This document shows, piece after piece, positions 6,801-15,268 of a stretch of DNA of 64,000 bases (within the stretch, counting starts at the first letter, position 1; each line of letters starts with the position of its first letter). The stretch comes from Hymenobacter metallilatus. Lineage in GTDB: Bacteria > Bacteroidota > Bacteroidia > Cytophagales > Hymenobacteraceae. Location: positions 1-64,000 of the forward strand of contig NZ_RWIS01000016.1 in NCBI RefSeq assembly GCF_003944705.1, written 5' to 3'. The notes below the pieces were generated by a model. That model saw only the letters and a list, made by a program, of their open reading frames with translations. It did no database searches and was not told the DNA's origin. The position numbers were made by a program, and so were the translations under genes.

Positions 6801-6983
6801 ATGAAAAAGCTTGCTTTCATTTTCCCTGTGCTCTTCGCCGGGCTGCTTCTCGCCTCCTGCGGCCATTGCAAAAGCGAAGACCCGCGTCCGACCCGGACGC
6901 TTACTACCAGCGAGGGACAAACGGCTACTGCGGCGGCCACCGCCTACACCTCCAGCAGTTGCCCGATGAAGAGCGGCATGTAG
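6801..6983 (+). CDS. small lipoprotein with CPM tail
   Basis: A 60-residue protein starting at ATG 6801 (MKKLAFIFPVLFAGLLLASC), with lipobox LASC giving lipid-modified Cys 20, followed by GHCKSEDP. The end reads SSSCPMKSGM. It has Cys, His and Met but no known domain. It lies between copper genes on the same strand and is probably a small periplasmic metal-binding lipoprotein (inference). Confidence 0.6.
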   Translation: MKKLAFIFPVLFAGLLLASCGHCKSEDPRPTRTLTTSEGQTATAAATAYTSSSCPMKSGM

Positions 6984-7019
6984 CGGTTTCACTTTCGAGC
7001 TCCTTACGACCCGTCTGCT

Positions 7020-7235
7020 ATGCTGTTTTCCGCTGACTCAACCCCTGACCACGAGTTCGACGCTTTCCTGCTCCGGGCGCTCAGCCAGTGCCCGCAGCCG
7101 GCCGATGCCGCGCGGGGCTGGCAGCTCTTGCTGCCGCGCCTGGCGTTGCTAACCAAGCCGGAACCCCTGTCCCGGGCCCAAGCCGAGCACTGGCTGCTGG
7201 ACCGGCCCGGGCCGCCCCTGGTGGCGGGCGCGTAG
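7020..7235 (+). CDS. small protein of the GWQ-PRL-DRPGP type, copy 1
   Basis: A 71-residue cytosolic protein without signal or Cys-rich motif. It resembles the small protein at 63156-63428: both carry GWQ, then L-PRL, then about 20 residues later DRPGP. The shared pattern over two distant loci supports a real gene. I do not know the family. It stands 36 bp after the small lipoprotein gene and just before copper operator site 5. Confidence 0.5.
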   Translation: MLFSADSTPDHEFDAFLLRALSQCPQPADAARGWQLLLPRLALLTKPEPLSRAQAEHWLLDRPGPPLVAGA

Positions 7236-7250
7236 CTGCCCGGGCCCGCA

Positions 7251-7311
7251 AATCTTACAAGCCCGCGGCTGAATTGTGTGAGAAAGCCGGGTGTAGCGCC
7301 CGGTACCTTTG
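7251..7311 (+). promoter_or_regulatory. copper-regulon operator site 5 with -7 box
   Basis: AATCTTACAA (7251-7260), 10 bp, then GAATTGTGTG (7271-7280). A perfect -7 box TACCTTTG (7304-7311) begins 33 bp after the second half-site. It precedes the HYC_CC_PP-like gene (GTG 7360) and probably the cus operon from 7914 onward. Confidence 0.75.
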
Positions 7312-7359
7312 TTATCTAAAGTTCTGACGGTCTTGCACCAAGCAGACCCAACCCATTTC

Positions 7360-7752
7360 GTGAGACGCCCCCTTAGCTTTTTGCTGCTGCTTGTGTACCT
7401 GCTCTCCAGCCCCGGGCTGGGGTACAGCATGCACTTCTGTGGCCGCGTGCTAACGGGCGTTTCCGTGTTGGCGGAATCCCCCAAGACCTGCTGCCCGCCC
7501 CAGCGGGCGCCCTGCGGCAGCTGCCACGACAAGCACGTAAGCAGCCCGGCCGACGACGCCACCCTGCTGGCCGCGGCTTCGCTGGCCGCGCTCGTGCCCG
7601 CGCTGGTGCCGGCCCCCCTGGCTTGGGCTGCCGCCGCGCGGCCGAAGCCCTGGCCCACGGAGCCGGAGCGGAAGCGCCCGCCGGTCGAGGTGCGGGCGGC
7701 GGCTTCGCCGCCCTGGCCCGCCTATGTGCGCGGCCACGCGTTCCGCCTGTAA
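7360..7752 (+). CDS. HYC_CC_PP-like small exported protein, copy 2
   Basis: Start at GTG 7360 (VRRPLSFLLLLVYLLSSPG), matching the start of copy 1 at 4156 and placing the signal segment first. It has YSMHFCG, a CC pair (KTCCPPQ), CGSCHDKH, and an Ala-rich middle, and ends PPWPAYVRGHAFRL. About 49 bp downstream of a -7 box within the copper operator region. It lies 161 bp before cusA, so it is probably the first gene of the efflux operon and may deliver copper to it (inference). Function of the family is unknown. Confidence 0.7.
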   Translation: MRRPLSFLLLLVYLLSSPGLGYSMHFCGRVLTGVSVLAESPKTCCPPQRAPCGSCHDKHVSSPADDATLLAAASLAALVPALVPAPLAWAAAARPKPWPTEPERKRPPVEVRAAASPPWPAYVRGHAFRL

Positions 7753-7913
7753 AGGCAAGGTGAGAGGCGCCCCGTCCCCGACCCCTAAGGCCGGGCGGCC
7801 CCATTTGGGCGCCTTTAAGGCCGGCCCTGCGTATGCACAAGCAACGCCGACCGCCCGGGAACCGCGGTTCCCCTTTCCTTTTCACTTCCTGCTAATTCAA
7901 GTGCTAATCACCT

Positions 7914-9284
7914 ATGATTGAGCAACTCATTTCCTTTTCCCTTCGCAACCGCTACCTGGTGCTGATGGTGGCCTTCGGCTTGTTTGCCTGGGGCGCCTAC
8001 TCGGTGCGGTCGAGCAAAGTCGACGCCATCCCCGACCTGTCCGAAAACCAGGTCATCGTGTTCACCGAGTGGATGGGCCGAAGCCCCCAAATCATGGAGG
8101 ACCAGGTCACGTATCCGCTGGTGACCAACATGCAGGGCCTGCCCAAGGTCAAGTCCGTGCGCGGCGCCTCTATGTTCGGCATGAGCTTCGTGTTCATGAT
8201 TTTTGAGGACGACGCCGACATCTACTGGGCCCGGGAGCGGGTGCTGGAGCGCCTCAACTACGCGCAGCGCCTGCTGCCCACCGGCGTCACCCCCACGCTG
8301 GGCCCCGACGGCACCGGCGTGGGCCACGTGCTCTGGTACACCTTAAAAGCGCCCGGTCTGGACCTGGGCGAGCAGCGCGCCCTGCAGGACTGGTATGTGA
8401 AGTTCGGGCTGCAAAACGTGCCTGGCGTGAGCGAGGTGGCCAGCTTTGGCGGCTTCCAGAAAGAGTACCAGGTGACGGTGGACCCCACCAAGATGACCTA
8501 CTACGGCATCACGCTGCCGCAGGTGCTCGCCGCCGTGCGCAGCAACAACAACGAGGCCGGCGGGCGCAAGTTCGAGCAGACGGGCATCGGCTACATCATC
8601 AAAACGTCGGGTTACATCAAGGACATGGCCACGTTGGAGAACGTGCCGCTGCTGTCGAAAGGCTCGGTACCCATCCGCATCAAGGACATCGGCACGGTGC
8701 AGATGACGGGCGAAAGCCGCCTGGGCATCATGGACCTGAACGGCGAGGGCGAGGCTGTGGGCGGCATCGTGGTGATGCGCTACGGCGAGAATGCCGACGC
8801 CATGATTAAGCGGGTGAAGGCCAAGATGGAGCAAATTCGCACCGGCTTGCCCAAGGGCGTGTCGTTTCAGCTGGTCTACGACCGCAGCGGCCTGATTGAG
8901 GACGCCGTGGGCTCCATCAAGCACACGCTGATTGAGGAGATGATTACCGTGTCCCTCGTGGTGCTGCTGTTCCTGTTTCACTGGCGCAGCGCGCTGAGCA
9001 TCCTGCTGCAGATTCCTATCACCATCGCCACGAGCTTCATTCTGCTCAACGCCTTCGGCATCTCTTCCAACATCATGTCGCTCACGGGCATTGCCCTGGC
9101 CATCGGCGTCATCGTCGACAACGGCATCGTGATGACCGAAAACGCCTACCGCAACCTGGCCCTGCACCAGGCCGAGGAAGAAGCGGGCGGCCCTCCGGGC
9201 GCTGGTTCGCCCCCGCCCGCGGGCACCACGGGCGCATCGGGCAGCACTCCCACCACTACCCTAACTCCCGCCTACCATGAATAA
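7914..9284 (+). CDS. cusA: CusA-type RND metal efflux pump, N-terminal part of a split gene
   Basis: 456 residues covering TM1, the first periplasmic porter half, and TM2-TM4 of a heavy-metal RND pump. TM4 carries ALAIGVIVDNGIVMTENAYRNL with the proton-relay Asp. After that comes a low-complexity Gly/Pro/Thr tail and a stop. The rest of the pump is encoded by the next frame, which starts inside the last codons (ATGAATAA overlap). The cut falls in the cytoplasmic loop between TM4 and TM5, where a two-chain pump could still assemble. A single-base error cannot explain it, because the second frame has its own stop at 9262-9264 upstream of its ATG. Exports Cu(I)/Ag(I) from the periplasm by proton antiport (family knowledge). 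Confidence 0.85.
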   Translation: MIEQLISFSLRNRYLVLMVAFGLFAWGAYSVRSSKVDAIPDLSENQVIVFTEWMGRSPQIMEDQVTYPLVTNMQGLPKVKSVRGASMFGMSFVFMIFEDDADIYWARERVLERLNYAQRLLPTGVTPTLGPDGTGVGHVLWYTLKAPGLDLGEQRALQDWYVKFGLQNVPGVSEVASFGGFQKEYQVTVDPTKMTYYGITLPQVLAAVRSNNNEAGGRKFEQTGIGYIIKTSGYIKDMATLENVPLLSKGSVPIRIKDIGTVQMTGESRLGIMDLNGEGEAVGGIVVMRYGENADAMIKRVKAKMEQIRTGLPKGVSFQLVYDRSGLIEDAVGSIKHTLIEEMITVSLVVLLFLFHWRSALSILLQIPITIATSFILLNAFGISSNIMSLTGIALAIGVIVDNGIVMTENAYRNLALHQAEEEAGGPPGAGSPPPAGTTGASGSTPTTTLTPAYHE

Positions 9285-11169
9285 TACGAAACGGCTCGAA
9301 ATCATCGAGTCCTCCAGCAAGCAGGTGTCGCGGGGTATCTTCTTCTCGACCATCATCATCGTTACTTCCTTCTTTCCGGTGTTTCTGCTCACCGGTCAGG
9401 AAGGCAAGCTCTTCCACCCGCTGGCCTACACCAAGAGCTTCATCCTCATTATTGACGCCATCCTGGCCGTTACGCTGGCCCCCGTGCTGATATCCTTCTT
9501 CATGAAGGGCAAGTTCAAAACCGAGGAGCAAAACCCGCTGAATCGGTTTCTGGAGCGGGTGTACTCGCCCATGCTGCACTGGGTGATGCGCTGGCGCAAA
9601 ACCACCATCGCCATCAACCTGGGCTTGCTGCTCATCAGCATCCCGCTGGTCATGAGTCTGGGCACTGAGTTCATGCCCCCGCTCAACGAGGGCTCCATCC
9701 TGTTTATGCCGGTGGCCCGGCCCGACGTGTCGAACACGGAGATGAAGCGCATCCTGCAGGTGCAGGACAAAATCATCAAGCAGGTGCCCGAGGTGCTCAG
9801 CGTGCTGGGCAAGGCCGGGCGGGCCAGCACGGCCACCGACAACTCGCCCATTAACATGATTGAGACCATCATCCTGCTCAAGCCCCGCGACCAGTGGCGC
9901 GACGGCATGACCAAGGCCAAGCTGATTGAGGAGATGAACGGCAAGCTGCAGATTCCCGGCGTGGTCAATGGCTGGACGCAGCCCATCATCAACCGCATCA
10001 ACATGCTCTCGACGGGCATCCGCACCGACGTGGGCGTAAAGGTGTACGGGCAGAACCTGAACGTCATCAACGACATCGGCAACCAGGTGAACGCGGCCCT
10101 CAAAGGCGTGCCCGGCGTGGCCGACCTCTACGTGGAGCCCGTGACGGGCGGCAAGTACCTGGAGATTGACGTGAACCGCCCCGAACTGGCCCGCTACGGC
10201 CTGACGGTCGACCAAATCAACCAGGTGGTGGAATCGGCCATTGGCGGCGCGCCCGTGGCCAACACCGTGGAAGGCCGGCGCCGCTTTGCCATCAACGTGC
10301 GCTTAGCGCAGGACTACCGCAACAGCCTGGCCGACCTCAAGCGCATCCCCATTCAAACGGCCAGCTACGGCCCGGTGCCGCTCTCGGCCGTCACCACCAT
10401 CCGCTACACCGAAGGCCCGCCGATGATAAACTCGGAAAACGCGCAGCTGCGCGGGGCCGTCCTTTTCAACGTGCGGGGCCGCGATTTGGGTAGCACCGTG
10501 GACGCGGCCATGCAGAAGCTGCAGAGCCTGGAAAAGAAGCTCCCGCAGGGCTACTACCTGGAGTGGAGCGGCCAGTACGAGAACCTGATTAGCTCACAGC
10601 GTACGCTCAAGCTCATCCTGCCCTTGGTGCTCCTCGTCATTTTCGGCGCCCTCTACTTCGCCTTCCACTCCATCCGGGAAGCGTTTATGAGCCTCATCAC
10701 CATTCCGTTTGCGCTGATTGGCGGGGCCTACATGATTTACTTCTACGGCGTGAACCTCTCCGTAGCGGTGGCCGTGGGCTTCATCGCCCTGTTTGGGCTG
10801 GCCGTGGAAACGGGTGTCATCATGGTCATCTACCTCAACGACGCCATGCAGAAGCTGGTGGCCGAAAAGGGCAACTCGGCCGAGACCATTACCCGCGAGG
10901 ATTTGCAGGAGGCCGTGTTTCACGGCGCGGCCAAGCGCTTGCGCCCCAAGCTGATGACCGTGTCGGTGTCACTCTTCGGCCTGGTGCCGGTGCTCTGGGC
11001 CACGGGCACGGGCTCGGACGTGATGCTGCCCATCGTGCTGCCCATGATTGGCGGGGTATTTACCTCGGCCACTCACATCCTACTCGTCACGCCGCTCATC
11101 TTCTTGTACACCAAGGAGTACGAGCTGCGCAAATTTGGAAAAATCGATGTCCTCGCCGTCAAACACTAA
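9277..11169 (+). CDS. cusA: CusA-type RND metal efflux pump, C-terminal part of a split gene
   Basis: 630 residues beginning MNNTKRLEIIESSSKQVSRG and continuing TM5 (IIIVTSFFPVFLLTGQEGKLF) through TM12. It includes the second porter domain with GTEFMPPLNEGS and TDNSPINMIETI, and the TM10-11 motif LAVETGVIMVIYLND, whose Glu belongs to the proton relay. The start overlaps the stop of the N-terminal half by 8 bases, so translation is likely coupled. Together the halves give about 1,086 residues, the normal size of the family. It is close to Bacteroidota CusA proteins that work with CusB and a TolC-like channel, both encoded next. Confidence 0.87.
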   Translation: MNNTKRLEIIESSSKQVSRGIFFSTIIIVTSFFPVFLLTGQEGKLFHPLAYTKSFILIIDAILAVTLAPVLISFFMKGKFKTEEQNPLNRFLERVYSPMLHWVMRWRKTTIAINLGLLLISIPLVMSLGTEFMPPLNEGSILFMPVARPDVSNTEMKRILQVQDKIIKQVPEVLSVLGKAGRASTATDNSPINMIETIILLKPRDQWRDGMTKAKLIEEMNGKLQIPGVVNGWTQPIINRINMLSTGIRTDVGVKVYGQNLNVINDIGNQVNAALKGVPGVADLYVEPVTGGKYLEIDVNRPELARYGLTVDQINQVVESAIGGAPVANTVEGRRRFAINVRLAQDYRNSLADLKRIPIQTASYGPVPLSAVTTIRYTEGPPMINSENAQLRGAVLFNVRGRDLGSTVDAAMQKLQSLEKKLPQGYYLEWSGQYENLISSQRTLKLILPLVLLVIFGALYFAFHSIREAFMSLITIPFALIGGAYMIYFYGVNLSVAVAVGFIALFGLAVETGVIMVIYLNDAMQKLVAEKGNSAETITREDLQEAVFHGAAKRLRPKLMTVSVSLFGLVPVLWATGTGSDVMLPIVLPMIGGVFTSATHILLVTPLIFLYTKEYELRKFGKIDVLAVKH

Positions 11170-11206
11170 TCGTCGGACGGGGCCAGCGCCCCGCTCCCCC
11201 CGGCCC

Positions 11207-12508
11207 ATGAAAAGCTGGCTTGTCTTCCTGCAGCTGCTGGCAACGCTCTCCGCTGGTTCCTTCGCGGCCCGGGCCCAATCCATGTCCATGGCTCCGCGGG
11301 GCAGCAAGGCACCCCTGCTGCCGCTGGACTCGGTGCTGCAAATCGTGGAGCGCCGCAACCCGGCCTTGCCGCAGTACACCTACCGCGCGCAGGCCAAAGA
11401 GGCCGCCGTGGCCGGCTACAACAGCTGGGAAGCGCCCCGCGTGGCCGCCGGCCTGTGGATGACGCCCTATAACCAGGGCAAGGCCAAAGAGCTGGTGGGC
11501 CCCGGTGCCCGCGCGCAGGGTCAAGCCATCGTGTCGGTGCAGCAGGCCATTCCCAACCCCGCCAAGCAGCGGGCCAAGCGCCAGTACCTGAGCAGTCAGG
11601 GGGTCATCGTGCTGGCCGACCGCCAGGTGAGAGTAGTGCAGCTGCGCGCCCAAGCCAAAACCCTGTATTACGAGCAGGCCATCCTCACCAAAAAGCTGCG
11701 GGTGTTGGACGAAAACGAGGAGCTGCTGCGCTTTCTCATCAAGCTTTCGGAAGCGCGCTACCCCTACAATCAGAGTACCCTGCCAAGCATCTATGACGCC
11801 AAGGCCCGGCTGGAGATGCACCTGAACGAGCACCGGCAAGCCGTGGCGCAGGCCGACCAGAACACCATTGCCCTCAACACCCTGATGAACCGGCCCCGCA
11901 ACGAAGCCTTTCAGGTGGACACCGCGGTGCTGTCGGCACCCTTTCAGGCCTTGGCCGTGGTGGACACGGCGTCGCTCGCTACCCGGCGCAGCGACGTGCG
12001 CAGCCTGGACCGCTCGCTGACGTCGGTGCGGCTGAGCCAGCGCCTGGAACAGAGCCGGCGCCTGCCCGACTTTGGGGTGCAGTTCGACCACATGCCGTTT
12101 CTGGGTACGGGTGCCGCGCAGTTCACCCTGATGGGTTCCATCGGCCTGCCGCTGGTGCCCTGGGCCTCGCGCGAATACAAAGCCAACGTGGCCGCCCTGA
12201 GCCTGGAAAGCCAGGCGCTGACCAAGCAGCGGGAAGAAGTGCTCAACGAAGCCGCTGGCCGCCTGGCAGGCCTGCGCCGGGACCTGGACCTGCGCCGCGA
12301 GCAGCTGCAGGCCTACAACCGCAGCCTGCTGCCGGCCCTGCGCCGCAGCTACCAGGCCACGCTGCTGGCTTACGAGCAGAATACTGGGCAGCTGTTTCAG
12401 GTGCTCGAAGCCTGGACCACCCTAAAAAAGACCCGGCTGGAATACCTGGACAGCCTCCAACAACAACTCACTCAGCAAATCGCATATGAAAAAGAGCTGG
12501 AACAATAG
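11207..12508 (+). CDS. TolC/CusC-type outer-membrane efflux channel
   Basis: A 433-residue outer membrane factor. ATG 11207 is chosen because it gives a signal peptide (MKSWLVFLQLLATLSAGSFAARA). The body has two long alpha-helical repeats (around 60-220 and 260-430) typical of the TolC family, with KARLEMHLNEHRQAVAQAD and the closing KKTRLEYLDSLQQQLTQQ. It forms the trimeric exit duct for the CusAB pump. It starts 38 bp after cusA and its last 23 bases overlap the start of the first adaptor gene, so the operon is tightly coupled. Substrate specificity comes from its partners, not from anything visible here. Confidence 0.85.
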   Translation: MKSWLVFLQLLATLSAGSFAARAQSMSMAPRGSKAPLLPLDSVLQIVERRNPALPQYTYRAQAKEAAVAGYNSWEAPRVAAGLWMTPYNQGKAKELVGPGARAQGQAIVSVQQAIPNPAKQRAKRQYLSSQGVIVLADRQVRVVQLRAQAKTLYYEQAILTKKLRVLDENEELLRFLIKLSEARYPYNQSTLPSIYDAKARLEMHLNEHRQAVAQADQNTIALNTLMNRPRNEAFQVDTAVLSAPFQALAVVDTASLATRRSDVRSLDRSLTSVRLSQRLEQSRRLPDFGVQFDHMPFLGTGAAQFTLMGSIGLPLVPWASREYKANVAALSLESQALTKQREEVLNEAAGRLAGLRRDLDLRREQLQAYNRSLLPALRRSYQATLLAYEQNTGQLFQVLEAWTTLKKTRLEYLDSLQQQLTQQIAYEKELEQ

Positions 12509-13874
12509 CCCCTGGCGGGCCCGGCTCGTGCTCGTGGCCCTGCCCTTGTTGCTACTCGTGGGCGCCTGCCAAAAGGCAGAAAAGACGGCGGATACTACCG
12601 GCTCGACCACTCCAGCCGCGGAAACTGCGGGGGACCTGTACACCTGCCCCATGCACCCGCAGATTATCCGCGACAAGCCCGGCAAGTGCCCCATCTGCGG
12701 CATGGACCTGGTGAAGAAGCCCAAAGCCAACACGGCGGCGCAGGCTCCGGCGGGCGAGCCGCTGCAAAACCTGCTGCAATCGCCCGACGCCACAGTGGTC
12801 GCCAATCAGGCCACGGTACAGCCGGAAGCCAACGCCCCGCAGCTGTCGCTGACCCTGCCGGGCCGGGTCGAGTACGACGTGCGCCGCAACGAATCCATCG
12901 CCGCCCGATTCGGCGGCCGGGTGGACAAGCTCTACATCCGCTACAACTACCAGCCCGTGACCAAGGGCCAGAAGCTGCTGGAGGTCTACAGCCCCGAGCT
13001 GGTCACGGCCCAACAGGAGCTGCTGTTCATCCTGACCAACGACGCCGAAAACCGCACCCTGCTGCAGGGAGCCCGGCAGAAGCTGCGCCTGCTGGGGTTG
13101 ACCAACGGCCAAATCAGCCAGGTCATCCGTACCCACAAGCCGCAGTACCAGGTGGCCATCTACAGCCCTTACACCGGCTACGTAGTGGAGCAGCCGGCCC
13201 TGGCTGCGGCCGGCATGAGAGCCCTGACCCCACCTCCCGCGCCCGCCGATGGCGGCATGGGGGGAGGCAGTGAGATGGGAGGCGGAACCTCGGCCGCCGC
13301 GCCCGCTCAGAACGCTGCCGTGCCCGCCTCGGCGCTGGAGTTGAAGGAAGGCAGCTACGTCACGGCAGGCCAATCCCTGTTCCGGGTGGTGAACACCGAC
13401 CAGGTGTGGGGCGTGTTCGAGCCCCGGCCGGACGAGCTGGCCGGGCTGCGCGTAGGCCAAGCCATTCGCGTGGTTCCCGAAGGAAGCGCGGGCAAACCCA
13501 TTACTGCGCGCATCGACCTGGTGGAGCCCTTCTTTCGCGAAGGGCAGAGCACCGGGGCCATACGGGTGCACCTGCCCAACCCCGGCGGGCGCCTGCGGAG
13601 CGGCATTCTCCTGACCGGCTCTGTGCAGGTAGCACCGGCCGGGGGCCTGTGGCTGCCCCGCACCGCGGTGGTGGACCTGGGCAACCGGCAGGTGGCCTTC
13701 GTGCGCTCGGGCGGAGCCTTTCGCTCCGTGGTCGTGCAAACCGGCCTGCGCAGCGGTGACCGGGTGCAGGTGCTGCAGGGCGTAACGGCTCAGGACCAGG
13801 TGGCCGCCAATGCCCAATTCTTAGTGGACAGCGAAGGCTTCGTCCAAACGTCAAAAACCGACTATCATGATTAA
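12486..13874 (+). CDS. cusB: CusB-type membrane fusion adaptor with HMBD, first of two
   Basis: A 462-residue periplasmic adaptor lipoprotein (LLVGACQK lipobox). Residues about 45-75 are a heavy-metal-binding domain (YTCPMHPQI...PGKCPICGMDLVKK). Then follow a barrel-sandwich hybrid with short hairpin (around 115-260), a Gly/Met insertion (GGMGGGSEMGGG around 258-270), and the beta-barrel and membrane-proximal domains. It couples CusA to the channel and in CusB homologues relays Cu(I). It overlaps the channel gene by 23 bases and the next adaptor by 8. Confidence 0.85.
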   Translation: MKKSWNNSPWRARLVLVALPLLLLVGACQKAEKTADTTGSTTPAAETAGDLYTCPMHPQIIRDKPGKCPICGMDLVKKPKANTAAQAPAGEPLQNLLQSPDATVVANQATVQPEANAPQLSLTLPGRVEYDVRRNESIAARFGGRVDKLYIRYNYQPVTKGQKLLEVYSPELVTAQQELLFILTNDAENRTLLQGARQKLRLLGLTNGQISQVIRTHKPQYQVAIYSPYTGYVVEQPALAAAGMRALTPPPAPADGGMGGGSEMGGGTSAAAPAQNAAVPASALELKEGSYVTAGQSLFRVVNTDQVWGVFEPRPDELAGLRVGQAIRVVPEGSAGKPITARIDLVEPFFREGQSTGAIRVHLPNPGGRLRSGILLTGSVQVAPAGGLWLPRTAVVDLGNRQVAFVRSGGAFRSVVVQTGLRSGDRVQVLQGVTAQDQVAANAQFLVDSEGFVQTSKTDYHD

Positions 13875-15225
13875 TTTTCTTTCCCTGCGCCGGGCGCGGG
13901 GTCGCCGGTATTTGCTGTTGATGCTCGTGGGGCTGCTTGGCCTCGTGGCGACGGCCTGCCAGAAAGCCAAGCCCGGTGCGAAAACCGGAGACAACGCCGC
14001 GGTCAGCAGCTACTACACCTGTCCCATGCACCCGCAGGTGCACGAAGACGGCCCTGGTAAATGTCCTATCTGCAGCATGGACCTGGTCAAAGCCACCAAG
14101 CACGCCGCGCCGGCGGTGGCGGCTAGCCAGCGTACCGGCGGGCCGGCCCCGGCCCCCGAAGTCATGCTCACCAACCAGCAGATTCAGCTGGCCAACATCC
14201 GGGTGGAAGCCCTGGGGACGGGTACGGAACAGTCGCGCACCGTGCTCACGGGTGCCCTGGCCGCCGACGCCACGCAGACCAGCACGGTCAGCAGCCGCGT
14301 GAGCGGGCGCGTCGAGCACTTGTTTGTGCGGCAAACGGGCGAGCCCATCCGCCGGGGGGCGCCGCTCGTGTCCATTTACAGCGAGCAGCTGCAAGCCTTG
14401 CAGCAGGAGTACCTCCTCAGCCTAGCGCAGCAGCGGGCAGTGGGGGAAAACGTGAACCAGTACGGGCGCTTGGTAGAGGCGGCGCGTCAGAAGCTGCGCC
14501 TGTTGGGTATGTCGGCCGGACAGCTGCGCGCGCTGGCGGCTACTGGCCGGCCCACGCCGGCGCTCACCTTCTACAGCCCACAGGCCGGCCTGGTCCAGGA
14601 AGTGGGGGTAACCGAAGGCCAGTACGTGGGCGAAGGCACCCTACTCGTTTCGCTCACCAACCTCTCGTCGCTGTGGGTGGAAGCCCAACTCTACCCCGAG
14701 GAGGTGGCCGGTATCCGGGTGGGGCAGTCCGTGCAGGTGCAGGTGGCGGGCTTTGCCAATTCCTACACCGGGAAGGTGATTTTCTTGAGTCCCGAACTGC
14801 AGGCCAACAGCAAGGTGACCCTGCTGCGGGTGCAGCTGTCCAATCCCGACGGGCGGCTACAGCCCGGCATGCAAGCCAACGTGAACCTGGCCGGGCCCCG
14901 CAGCACGGCCCTGGCCTTGCCCCAAGGCGCGGTCCTGCGCGACAGCCAGGGCAGCTACGTGTGGCAGCAGCTGAACGCGAACAATTTTCGCCGCCTCAAA
15001 GTCACCACCGGCCCCGAAACCGACCAGACCGTGGCCATCACCAGCGGCCTGGACGCCGGAGTGAAGGTGGTCGTGAGTGGCGCCTACCTGCTGGAAAGCG
15101 AATACGCGCTCTATCAGGGTGCCGACCCGATGGGCGGCATGGACCCCAACATGCCGGGCATGGACATAAAAAAGCCAGCAGCGGATAAGAAAGCCCCGGC
15201 CATGGACCCCAACATGAAGATGTAG
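13867..15225 (+). CDS. cusB: CusB-type membrane fusion adaptor with HMBD, second of two
   Basis: A 452-residue adaptor, again a lipoprotein (VATACQK). The heavy-metal-binding domain reads YYTCPMHPQV...PGKCPICSMDL, with Ser in place of the usual Gly. The adaptor core spans about 95-400, and the tail is Met-rich (MGGMDPNMPGMD ... MDPNMKM), likely an extra copper site. It starts within the stop of the first adaptor (ATGATTAA, 8-base overlap). RND adaptors assemble as six per pump, so two different adaptors could form a mixed ring or serve two states (inference). Confidence 0.85.
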   Translation: MINFLSLRRARGRRYLLLMLVGLLGLVATACQKAKPGAKTGDNAAVSSYYTCPMHPQVHEDGPGKCPICSMDLVKATKHAAPAVAASQRTGGPAPAPEVMLTNQQIQLANIRVEALGTGTEQSRTVLTGALAADATQTSTVSSRVSGRVEHLFVRQTGEPIRRGAPLVSIYSEQLQALQQEYLLSLAQQRAVGENVNQYGRLVEAARQKLRLLGMSAGQLRALAATGRPTPALTFYSPQAGLVQEVGVTEGQYVGEGTLLVSLTNLSSLWVEAQLYPEEVAGIRVGQSVQVQVAGFANSYTGKVIFLSPELQANSKVTLLRVQLSNPDGRLQPGMQANVNLAGPRSTALALPQGAVLRDSQGSYVWQQLNANNFRRLKVTTGPETDQTVAITSGLDAGVKVVVSGAYLLESEYALYQGADPMGGMDPNMPGMDIKKPAADKKAPAMDPNMKM

Positions 15226-15268
15226 TAATCCTCCGGCGTATTCCCTCACTCTCTCTTCTGCAACTTTC

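Noticed and set aside
9180..9290. simple one-base frameshift in cusA
   Set aside because: The second frame has a TAA at 9262-9264 before its own ATG, so one indel would not join the two parts; a true split or larger change is more likely.
12552..13817. 421-codon minus-strand open frame
   Set aside because: Shadow of the first CusB adaptor; no signal, domain or start context.
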